Shown piece after piece: positions 1 through 5,162 of a DNA stretch of 5,400 bases. Position numbers and translations under genes: made by a program. Source of the DNA: Spirochaetota bacterium (GTDB taxonomy: Bacteria; Spirochaetota; B62-G9; DRHN01); contig JAGLSF010000154.1 in the NCBI GenBank assembly GCA_023136305.1, positions 1 to 5,400 of the forward strand, read 5' to 3'. A model generated the notes under the pieces. It did no database searches. It was not told the origin of the DNA and worked only from the letters and a program-made list of their open reading frames with translations. Numbering within the stretch: position 1 is the first letter of the stretch; every line of letters begins with the position of its first letter.

Positions 1-378
1 CTGTTTCTTCATGGACTCGGCTGTTCTATGGACGATTTCCTGCGTGCCTACGAGACTGCGTCACTGAGTGAGTATACACTTGCATCATTCGATTTTCCGG
101 GCTGCGGCCGATCATCCTATACCGAGACTACTTCGCTTGATGTTGATGATCTGGTTGAATACTCGGACAGCGGTACGCTTCTCGAAAAGATGCTCAAACT
201 CGGGTTGCCCACCCTGTTCCTGTACGGTTCGGAAAACAGGGATCTGCCCTCTATTCGAGAGCTGAAACGGGGAGGGGTCGGGGTTGTTGAAATAGCGAGC
301 AGCAATCATTTTCCTCAATACGATAATCCAGATGCATTCTATGAAAGGATTTCTGACTTTATACATACATTGGCCTGA
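1..378 (+). pseudogene. Alpha/beta-hydrolase, 5' end outside window, apparent internal deletion
   Basis: The reading frame is open from base 1, upstream of the ATG at 28, so the true start lies outside the window. It opens with LFLHGLG, the HG oxyanion motif of alpha/beta-hydrolases, followed by FDFPGCGRSS (residues 21-30 counted from the ATG at 28), the usual loop after strand 4. The C-terminal part is also well preserved: PTLFLYGSENRD (61-72) carries the acid strand, and SSNHFPQYDNP (91-101) carries the catalytic His94. Between them, where about 100 residues with the GxSxG nucleophile elbow and the lid should lie, DDLV runs straight into EYSDSGTLLEKML (junction near base 157). There is no GxSxG anywhere. 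The deletion keeps the frame. The product should be catalytically dead, so I call it a pseudogene; an assembly error at the junction is possible. AlkD follows 30 bases downstream in the same frame. Confidence 0.75.
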
Positions 379-392
379 CGAGATCTGTCAGG
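374..392 (+). other. Small hairpin over the hydrolase stop codon
   Basis: CCTGAC (374-379) and GTCAGG (387-392) are perfect inverted repeats around a 7-base loop, with one possible extra G-U pair inside. The left arm covers the hydrolase stop codon and the right arm ends 5 bases before the AlkD Shine-Dalgarno site. There is no T-run after it, so it is unlikely to be an intrinsic terminator. It might influence ribosome movement between the two genes or be chance. Confidence 0.3.
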
Positions 393-408
393 GATTTGAG
401 GAGGGGAT

Positions 409-1092
409 ATGGCTACCGCCATGGAGGTCCTCGAGAGGCTCAGGGAAAAGGCCCGTGCCGATCGGCTGGATGGCATGGCCCGATACGGAATAGTAACAGA
501 GAATCGTCTCGGGGTTTCGGTTCCGGATATGAGAAGGCTCGCAAAGGAACTTGGAAAGGACCACGGGCTTGCTCTTCAGTTGTGGAAAACCGGTGTCCAG
601 GAGGCTAGGATCTTGGCTGCACTGATGGATGATGCTCATGCGGTCACCGAAGAGCAGATGGAGGAGTGGGTGAAGGATTTTAACTCCTGGGATGTCTGTG
701 ACCAGGTGTGCATGAACCTCTTCGATAAGACGCCCCATGCGTGGAAGAAGGTCAGGGACTGGTCTACCCGCGAAGAGGAGTTTGTCAGACGCGCTGCCTT
801 TTCGCTGATTGCCTGTTTGGCCTGGCACGATAAAAAGGCGGATGATAAGATGTTCGTCGATCTGCTTCCTGTGATTCAGGATGCGGCAACGGATGAGCGT
901 AACTACGTGAAGAAAGCCGTTAGCTGGGCGCTCAGGCATATCGGGAAGCGGAATCTCTCCTTGAACAGGGAGGCATTACAGACTGCCCGGCTGATACAAA
1001 AGATCGATTCACGGGCTGCCCGCTGGATTGCTTCTGACGCAATCAGAGAACTGGAAGGGGAGGCGGTGCAGAGGCGCCTGAAAGGCACATGA
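409..1092 (+). CDS. AlkD-like DNA alkylation repair glycosylase
   Basis: A 227-residue protein of the DNA_alkylation (AlkD/AlkC) family, built of HEAT-like helical repeats that wrap DNA and remove N3- and N7-alkylated purines in the cytoplasm. The residues known from Bacillus cereus AlkD can be matched by eye: Trp94 and Asp98 in NSWDVCD (for Trp109 and catalytic Asp113), Arg128 in VRRAAF (for Arg148) and Trp173 in KKAVSWALRHIGK (for Trp187). Keeping the Asp argues for a working glycosylase rather than the inactive AlkD2 type. Length fits the family. The ATG is preceded by GAGGAGGGG (398-406), a strong site just upstream. It lies 30 bases after the broken hydrolase and 19 bases before the MBL-fold gene, so it is probably co-transcribed with both; no own promoter is visible. 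The family call is firm; the exact lesion range is inferred. Confidence 0.9.
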   Translation: MATAMEVLERLREKARADRLDGMARYGIVTENRLGVSVPDMRRLAKELGKDHGLALQLWKTGVQEARILAALMDDAHAVTEEQMEEWVKDFNSWDVCDQVCMNLFDKTPHAWKKVRDWSTREEEFVRRAAFSLIACLAWHDKKADDKMFVDLLPVIQDAATDERNYVKKAVSWALRHIGKRNLSLNREALQTARLIQKIDSRAARWIASDAIRELEGEAVQRRLKGT

Positions 1093-1111
1093 TGAAACAT
1101 CCGGAGGAACC

Positions 1112-2002
1112 ATGGGTCCACCCAATCTGAGACACATTTCGGGGAACACCTATATCATTCCTGCACCCGTCATTATGGGGCTCTACGTCCGGGACAACAG
1201 GGCGGTACTCATTGACAGCGGCAACGACAAAGAGGCGGGGAGGCAGGTCCTCAGGATCCTGAACGAGCAGGGCTGGACACTCGAGCTCATCATAAACACC
1301 CATTCCAACGCGGATCACATCGGTGGAAATCAGTTTCTTCAGAAGAGGACCAACTGCAGGATTGCCGCGACCCGGCTGGAGGCCGCATTCATACAGGACC
1401 CCGTGCTGGAGCCCGCCTTCCTGTACGGGGGCTTTCCCTTCCGTGATCTTCAGAACAAGTTTCTCATGGCAAAACCTTCAACAGTTACAGACATCATTCC
1501 TTCATCAGGGGATGTGCTGGAAACGGGCCTGGAGGCCCATCCCATACCCGGACATTTCTTCGAAATGATCGGCATCAGTACTCCCGACGGGGTGCTCTTT
1601 CTTGCCGACTGTCTCTTCCCCGAAAGCATCATTTCCAAGTATCATATTTTCTATCTCTACGACCTTCGGGCACATTTTCAGACACTGGATGCTGTCTCAG
1701 CCATGCATGCAGACTGGTACATACCAAGCCATGCAAAGCCGACGCAGGATATAAACCGTCTGCTCGACATCAACAGGGATAAGATCAACGAGATACTGGA
1801 GACCGTCGAAGACTGCTGCAGGGCCCTTTCCTTCGATGAGATACTCGCCAAACTGTGTGAAAGATACTCGATTGATCTCAATGCAGAACAGTACGTTCTT
1901 GTGGGCAGCACCCTCAAATCCTATCTCTCATTTCTAAGGAATGAGGGGAGGGTGGAGTGCCTCTACGGGCAGGGCCGGCTGCTCTGGAAGGCGTTGAGAT
2001 GA
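1112..2002 (+). CDS. Metallo-beta-lactamase-fold hydrolase with HxNxDH motif and winged-helix-like tail
   Basis: A 296-residue MBL-fold protein. In order: LIDSG (33-37) of the first sheet; THSNADHIGG (63-72), the zinc motif; PGHFFE (146-151) with His148; LADCLF (164-169) with bridging Asp166; PSHA (205-208) with His207. The usual HxHxDH reads HSNADH, so Asn66 stands where the second His of zinc site 1 is expected, while His64, Asp68, His69, His148, Asp166 and His207 are kept. Residues from about 222 onwards are helical and end in SYLSFLRNEGRVECLYGQG, which looks like helix plus wing of a winged-helix domain, as in several MBL proteins of unknown substrate. The start has GGAGG at 1103-1107. 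Spacing of 19 bases on each side places it in an operon between AlkD and the exporter. The substrate cannot be told; the family is typically annotated only as an MBL-fold hydrolase. Confidence 0.88.
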   Translation: MGPPNLRHISGNTYIIPAPVIMGLYVRDNRAVLIDSGNDKEAGRQVLRILNEQGWTLELIINTHSNADHIGGNQFLQKRTNCRIAATRLEAAFIQDPVLEPAFLYGGFPFRDLQNKFLMAKPSTVTDIIPSSGDVLETGLEAHPIPGHFFEMIGISTPDGVLFLADCLFPESIISKYHIFYLYDLRAHFQTLDAVSAMHADWYIPSHAKPTQDINRLLDINRDKINEILETVEDCCRALSFDEILAKLCERYSIDLNAEQYVLVGSTLKSYLSFLRNEGRVECLYGQGRLLWKALR

Positions 2003-2009
2003 GGTAGAC

Positions 2010-2014
2010 GAGGA
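2010..2014 (+). promoter_or_regulatory. Ribosome binding site that decides the exporter start
   Basis: GAGGA lies 7 bases before the ATG at 2022 but only 4 bases before the TTG at 2019, which is in the same frame. The spacing favours the ATG. Confidence 0.6.
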
Positions 2015-2021
2015 TTAGTTG

Positions 2022-2672
2022 ATGAATTCCCATTTCTTTCTCCGCGGCCTGATCATCGGCATATCCATTGCAGCCCCTGTCGGGCCAATCGGTATACTCT
2101 GCATTCGGCGCTCTCTTACACAGGGTCAGTTGTCAGGATTCGTCTCAGGGCTTGGGGCTGCAACCGCGGATGCGGTGTACGGCTGTGTTGCCGCCTTTGG
2201 CCTCACCTTCATCTCGGATGTGCTGATCGAGCAGAAGTTCTGGATACGTCTCGTGGGTGGTGCCTTCCTCCTCTATCTGGGTATAAGAACGATTCTGGCA
2301 GAGCCTGTGCGTGAGCAAGGTGCTACTGTTCGCAGCAGCCCCATCGGCGCATACGCTTCGACCTTCATACTGACGCTCACAAATCCGATGACCATTCTCT
2401 CCTTTGCAGCGGTTTTCGCCGCACTTGGGGTGGGAAGCATGGGCGGCGACTATCTGTCTGCCGGCCTGGTCGTTGGCGGTGTGTTCCTCGGTTCTGCCAC
2501 ATGGTGGCTGACACTGAGCACCATAGTGAGCCTGTTCAGAAAGAGGTTTTCGGTAAAGAGCCTGCGCTGGGTGAACAGGGCTGCGGGAGCCATACTATGC
2601 GGCTTCGGAGTATTTGCCCTTGTCAGTGTGCCTTTTTTAAGAACACCATTACTGGTATCGTGGAGCGTATAG
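2022..2672 (+). CDS. LysE/RhtB-family amino acid exporter
   Basis: A 216-residue inner-membrane protein with the size and pattern of the LysE/RhtB exporter family, which pumps amino acids or related small metabolites out of the cell. Six hydrophobic segments are visible at about residues 5-27, 38-64, 73-92, 108-137, 144-171 and 186-205. The N-terminal signature is present as AAPVGPIGILCIRRSLTQG (17-35), and TM2 holds Asp50 in ATADAVYG. TNPMTILSF (120-128) matches the conserved Asn-Pro motif at the start of the second half. A TTG at 2019 would add one Met, but the ATG at 2022 sits at the better distance from GAGGA. It starts 19 bases after the MBL gene and is the last gene of this cluster; a promoter for the next gene begins about 20 bases after its stop. 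The exported substrate cannot be inferred. Confidence 0.9.
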   Translation: MNSHFFLRGLIIGISIAAPVGPIGILCIRRSLTQGQLSGFVSGLGAATADAVYGCVAAFGLTFISDVLIEQKFWIRLVGGAFLLYLGIRTILAEPVREQGATVRSSPIGAYASTFILTLTNPMTILSFAAVFAALGVGSMGGDYLSAGLVVGGVFLGSATWWLTLSTIVSLFRKRFSVKSLRWVNRAAGAILCGFGVFALVSVPFLRTPLLVSWSV

Positions 2673-2694
2673 GGGATAGGGTAAGTAGTCCCCG

Positions 2695-2723
2695 TTGAAG
2701 GAAGTGACTGTCAGTGGTATACT
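2695..2723 (+). promoter_or_regulatory. Sigma70-type promoter with extended -10
   Basis: TTGAAG (2695-2700) and TATACT (2718-2723) are separated by exactly 17 bases, and TGG sits directly before the -10 box, giving an extended -10 TGn element. Transcription should start near 2730, about 30 bases before the DUF2007-like gene. This is the clearest promoter in the window. Confidence 0.65.
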
Positions 2724-2760
2724 GGTGTGAGCAGGAGATGTCGGAGCAGGATTCATTGCT

Positions 2761-2982
2761 GTGGACCTGATTACCCTTAATGTATTTGATTCGCGGCCCG
2801 AGGCTGAACGTGCACAGGATTTTCTGACCTCAAAGGGCATTATCTCATATGTTCTCGCCGATGACTGCGGCGGTTTTCGGCCATATCTGGGTTTCACAAC
2901 AGGTGGGTTCAAGCTGCAGACTCATCGGAATGACTGCGAGGCTGCCTGGGAGTATCTTCACAACATCATGGAGCTGCCCTAG
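2761..2982 (+). CDS. Small DUF2007-like protein
   Basis: A 73-residue soluble protein starting with GTG. It resembles the DUF2007 family (labelled a putative signal-transducing protein in domain databases, though the function is not established). The fold pattern is visible: an N-terminal strand LITLNVF (3-9), helix RPEAERAQDFLTSKGI (12-27) and a strand before the ADDCGGFRPYLGFTTGG loop (33-49). It ends with strand FKLQTH and helix CEAAWEYLHNIM (59-70). The ADDCGG...TTGG pattern is the part I find most family-like. No ATG is available in frame upstream; the purine-rich GGAGCAGG (2743-2750) is 10 bases before the GTG. It has its own promoter at 2695-2723 and no close downstream partner, so it is probably monocistronic. 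Confidence 0.7.
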   Translation: MDLITLNVFDSRPEAERAQDFLTSKGIISYVLADDCGGFRPYLGFTTGGFKLQTHRNDCEAAWEYLHNIMELP

Positions 2983-3085
2983 CGGCAGGTATGGTTTTAC
3001 GTACTACTCAATCGATGATGAGGGAACGGGATGTGCCTATGTTCGGGAGATCATTCAGCTTCTGAAGAGTCGGTTTAAAAAATAG
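2983..3085 (+). pseudogene. Unidentified 3' gene remnant
   Basis: Directly after the DUF2007-like stop, one frame reads RYGFTYYSIDDEGTG and CAYVREIIQLLKSRFKK before TAG at 3083-3085. The stretch looks like a protein C-terminus (charged amphipathic helix, basic end), but its frame has no start of its own: upstream it only runs on inside the DUF2007-like gene in another frame. I do not recognise the parent family. It may be the tail of a gene deleted from this spot, or a chance open frame. Confidence 0.3.
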
Positions 3086-3201
3086 TGATCAACTTCCTCG
3101 AACCACACTATCTAAGCAGGGGAAACAAACGGCAGAAAGAGGTCTACTCCGTCATTTCCGGGGTGTGTATCGATACTGTTCCGGTATCCGAGGGATTTTG
3201 A
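3085..3201 (+). pseudogene. Possible remnant of a DUF4269-type gene (N-terminal part)
   Basis: A 38-codon frame from GTG at 3085 to TGA at 3199-3201. INFLEPHYLSRGNKRQKEVY (residues 2-21) resembles the start of DUF4269 proteins, which usually read like YLKxGNxRQKxAY near the N-terminus and continue into a nucleotidyltransferase-like GTIPIGIDI...SDLDI segment. Here that segment is absent; the frame ends with CIDTVPVSEGF. A DUF4269 protein is several times longer, so this is a stub. It has no good ribosome binding site and its GTG overlaps the TAG of the preceding remnant (TAGTG). The family match is from memory and by eye. Confidence 0.4.
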
Positions 3202-3214
3202 AGGCCTCTAGACG

Positions 3215-3847
3215 ATGAGTGAGATGCGCATACTCTGCTACGGCAATTCAAATACCTACGGTTTCAACGCTGAGAACGGTTCGCGATTTTCACCGAATAT
3301 TCGCTGGCCCTCAGTGATGGCGCAGCACCTTGGTGCGGGAGCGAGGGTTATAGAGGAGGGATGCAATGGAAGGACCATTTTCGATGTCAGCCCCATTGGT
3401 GAATCGCTCAACGGCACCGCATATTTACCCGGATGCATCGATAGGCATAATCCTATGGATCTGATCATTATCTACCTTGGAATAAACGATCTCTTTCTCT
3501 CTGCGGGTATGACGGTGACGAGGATCGCTGGGGGACTTATGAGCCTGATCTCCATTTCAGAGGAGCGGTCGAAAAGCCCGGGAGGAAAGCCCGCCAGGAT
3601 ACTCATCATTGCTCCGCCGCCGGTCAATCCGGCCACGGCATATGCCGGCTACTATGCGGGGGAGATCGAGAGCTCACGGCAGTTTGCACGGGAATACGGA
3701 AGAGTGGCGCAGATGTACGGCTGCCTCTTCCTCGATGCAGGCAGGGTTATTCAGGCTGTGGAGCTGGATGGTGTTCATCTCGATGAGGATAACCATAAAA
3801 AGCTCGGCGCATATGTAGCGGCTTTTTTAGAGGAGAAACTGGAATAA
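3215..3847 (+). CDS. SGNH/GDSL-family hydrolase (esterase-like)
   Basis: A 210-residue protein of the SGNH hydrolase fold, which cleaves ester bonds in lipids, acylated sugars or similar substrates. Block I is ILCYGNSNTYG (6-16) with nucleophile Ser12, block II EEGCNGRT (47-54) with Gly52, block III LGINDL (88-93) with oxyanion Asn91, and block V DGVH (185-188) with catalytic Asp185 and His188. The full catalytic set is present. In block I the normally conserved Asp of GDS is Asn11. No signal peptide, so it is cytoplasmic. The ATG at 3215 has GAAGG about 10 bases upstream; an internal ATG at 3224 (MRILCYG) is a common start in relatives but has no properly spaced site. The membrane-protein gene follows after 12 bases, so the two are probably co-transcribed. 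The substrate is unknown. Confidence 0.88.
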   Translation: MSEMRILCYGNSNTYGFNAENGSRFSPNIRWPSVMAQHLGAGARVIEEGCNGRTIFDVSPIGESLNGTAYLPGCIDRHNPMDLIIIYLGINDLFLSAGMTVTRIAGGLMSLISISEERSKSPGGKPARILIIAPPPVNPATAYAGYYAGEIESSRQFAREYGRVAQMYGCLFLDAGRVIQAVELDGVHLDEDNHKKLGAYVAAFLEEKLE

Positions 3848-3848
3848 G

Positions 3849-3854
3849 AGGAGG
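3849..3854 (+). promoter_or_regulatory. Ribosome binding site that decides the membrane-protein start
   Basis: A full AGGAGG lies 5 bases before the ATG at 3860 and starts 2 bases after the SGNH hydrolase stop. It overlaps the in-frame GTG at 3854, which rules out that earlier start. Confidence 0.7.
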
Positions 3855-3859
3855 TGGTT

Positions 3860-4246
3860 ATGGGTGCCGGGACAGTAAGGGAAGGAGCCATCATTTTCGT
3901 ACATGCCCTGGCAGGATGGGCGTTGTGCGGTGCAACCATGGGAATCGGTATGGCCACCATGTCCATGCAAACCACACTGATTGTGCATGCGGCACTCGCA
4001 CCTGTATTCTTTACGGCTCTGTCATTTCTCTATTTCAGCAAGTTCAACTATACGACACCCCTCCAGACAGCGATCATATTCCTCCTCTTTGTGGTACTGG
4101 TGGATTTCTTCGCCGTTGCCCTGCTCATTAACAGGAGCCTGGAGATGTTCACGAGTCCCCTGGGAACCTGGATCCCCTTCGGCCTGATATTTCTCTCCAC
4201 CTATCTCACTGGCCTGATCGTGGTGAGAGGGAGAGGAAAGAGCTGA
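3860..4246 (+). CDS. Four-helix integral membrane protein, function unknown
   Basis: A 128-residue, strongly hydrophobic protein. Four membrane segments can be seen at about residues 8-30, 38-59, 67-91 and 99-121, with a short basic C-terminus (RGRGKS) likely in the cytoplasm. The stretch SKFNYTTPLQTA between helices 2 and 3, and LLINRSLEMFTSPLGTW between helices 3 and 4, look like conserved loops of an uncharacterised family of small membrane proteins. I recall no function for it. The start at 3860 is set by AGGAGG at 3849-3854. It follows the SGNH hydrolase by 12 bases and probably shares its transcript; a membrane-bound partner for that hydrolase is possible but unproven. Confidence 0.8.
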   Translation: MGAGTVREGAIIFVHALAGWALCGATMGIGMATMSMQTTLIVHAALAPVFFTALSFLYFSKFNYTTPLQTAIIFLLFVVLVDFFAVALLINRSLEMFTSPLGTWIPFGLIFLSTYLTGLIVVRGRGKS

Positions 4247-4270
4247 GTGATGTTGTATACCGGATGTGCG

Positions 4271-4309
4271 GAACAGGCAGCCCTCATGCAGCTGTTCAAC
4301 CGATGAGGG
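4271..4309 (+). other. Interleaved inverted repeats, possible RNA pseudoknot
   Basis: GAACAG (4271-4276) pairs with CTGTTC (4292-4297), and CCCTCAT (4281-4287) pairs with ATGAGGG (4303-4309). The two helices interleave, which is the arrangement of an H-type pseudoknot with connecting loops of 4, 4 and 5 bases; alternatively they are two competing hairpins. The element lies in the 148-base leader before the nitroreductase, 67 bases before its ribosome binding site. No T-run follows. Short pairings like these can arise by chance. Confidence 0.3.
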
Positions 4310-4318
4310 AGGCGTCAT

Positions 4319-4358
4319 GCAGTGACCATATATCAACCTGTCTGATCATCGCAGTGAC
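4319..4358 (+). repeat. Short direct repeat in nitroreductase leader
   Basis: GCAGTGAC occurs at 4319-4326 and again at 4351-4358, 32 bases apart start to start, close to three helical turns. The first copy is also part of an inverted repeat, GTCA (4314-4317) with TGAC (4323-4326). They could be half-sites for a regulator of the nitroreductase gene. Eight bases is short. Confidence 0.25.
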
Positions 4359-4376
4359 ATGGGCACATATACAAAA

Positions 4377-4382
4377 AAGGAG
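4377..4382 (+). promoter_or_regulatory. Ribosome binding site favouring the nitroreductase ATG at 4395
   Basis: AAGGAG lies 12 bases before the ATG at 4395, a long but usable distance. The earlier in-frame ATG at 4359 has no Shine-Dalgarno-like sequence before it and would add 12 polar residues (MGTYTKKEQYKS) outside the conserved fold. Confidence 0.5.
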
Positions 4383-4394
4383 CAATACAAGAGT

Positions 4395-5054
4395 ATGGCA
4401 GAGACACCCTTTTCACCTCTACCCGGCTACCCTGATGAGGAGCTTGCTGAGCGTTCCGTACAACTTTATCGGTTTATGGAACGACGGCGCTCCATCCGCC
4501 AGTTTTCGGATCGGCCCATTTCTGAGGAGGCGATTAAGAACTGCATACGAACCGCGGGTACAGCGCCCAGCGGCGCAAATCAGCAGCCCTGGACATTCGT
4601 CCTGGTGAAAGACCCGCGCGTAAAAGGGGCAATCAGGGAAGGAGCGGAGCAGATAGAGCGCGTATTCTACGAGAAGCGCGCACCTGAGGAGTGGAAGGAT
4701 GCACTGAAACCCCTTGGTACGGGATACCGCAAGCCATTTCTCGAAGGGGCACCCTATCTGATTGCGGTCTTCGTGCAGAAATACGGGGTCTCGGAGGACG
4801 GTTCGCGGGTAACTCACTACTATGCGCAGAAGTCGGTTGGTATCGCAACGGGGTTTCTCATTACTGCACTGCATCAGCTGGGCATCTCGACACTCACCTA
4901 TACGCCGAGCTCCATGAATTTTCTAAATGCTATCCTGAAGCGGCCGGAGAACGAACTTCCCTTTCTCCTGCTTGTTGTGGGTTATGCCGATGAAAATGTA
5001 AAGGTTCCGGATATCAGACGCAAGTCATTGGATGAGATCGTTATTGTTGTGTGA
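4395..5054 (+). CDS. Nitroreductase-superfamily flavoprotein, iodotyrosine deiodinase-like
   Basis: A 219-residue FMN protein of the nitroreductase fold. RRRSIRQF (30-37) is the FMN-phosphate-binding N-terminus, RTAGTAPSGANQQPWTFVLV (52-71) the core flavin motif, and LLLVVGY followed by VPDIRRKSLDEI the C-terminal end. The overall pattern follows mammalian iodotyrosine deiodinase (IYD) and its bacterial homologues rather than NfsA/NfsB: APSG, THYY (140-143), TYTP (168-171) and VPDIRRK all match. Human IYD binds halotyrosine and closes its lid with Glu157, Tyr161 and Lys182; these align with Glu88, Tyr92 and Lys113 here. Thr170 lies where IYD has its flavin-contacting Thr. The likely reaction is reductive dehalogenation of halotyrosine, or a related flavin reduction. 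An extended start at 4359 is possible. The gene has a 148-base leader and is followed after 108 bases by the Ada-like gene. Confidence 0.85.
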   Translation: MAETPFSPLPGYPDEELAERSVQLYRFMERRRSIRQFSDRPISEEAIKNCIRTAGTAPSGANQQPWTFVLVKDPRVKGAIREGAEQIERVFYEKRAPEEWKDALKPLGTGYRKPFLEGAPYLIAVFVQKYGVSEDGSRVTHYYAQKSVGIATGFLITALHQLGISTLTYTPSSMNFLNAILKRPENELPFLLLVVGYADENVKVPDIRRKSLDEIVIVV

Positions 5055-5122
5055 GCGCTGCCCCGAAACCTCGCAGTACGCTGTAGAGCAAGAATCGGGT
5101 CGCCACCTTTCCCTGAATTGCC

Positions 5123-5132
5123 TACTATAGTA
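5123..5132. promoter_or_regulatory. Ten-base perfect palindrome upstream of the AraC-like gene
   Basis: TACTATAGTA reads the same on both strands and lies 30 bases before the ATG at 5163. It contains TACTAT and TATAGT, either of which could serve as a -10 box, but no fair -35 is found at 16-18 bases. It could be a promoter core or a small operator. Confidence 0.3.
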
Positions 5133-5162
5133 CCAGGCCTGCAATAAGGAGAAGAGACCGCT

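Noticed and set aside
388..939. 183-codon open frame on the minus strand opposite AlkD
   Set aside because: It lies fully antisense to a well-recognised gene, has no family-like motifs, and is best explained as a codon-bias shadow.
2672..2693. GGGGA/TCCCC inverted repeat after the exporter stop as a terminator
   Set aside because: The stem is only 5 bases with a 12-base loop and no T-run follows; it also ends just before the -35 box of the next promoter.
2738..2770. Ten-codon open frame MSEQDSLLWT overlapping the DUF2007-like start, considered as a leader peptide
   Set aside because: AGGAG directly abuts its ATG, which is too close to work, and the peptide has no run of one amino acid or other attenuator sign.
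4343..4371. TGATCA-17-CATATA as a nitroreductase promoter
   Set aside because: Each box matches consensus at only about half its positions, no better than expected in such a region.
4264..4608. 114-codon plus-strand open frame overlapping the nitroreductase start
   Set aside because: Most of it overlaps the conserved flavin-binding part of the nitroreductase in another frame; its composition is not protein-like and no good ribosome binding site precedes it.
5055..5122. CCCGA (5062-5066) / TCGGG (5095-5099) as a terminator after the nitroreductase
   Set aside because: Five paired bases around a 28-base loop with no T-run are not convincing.
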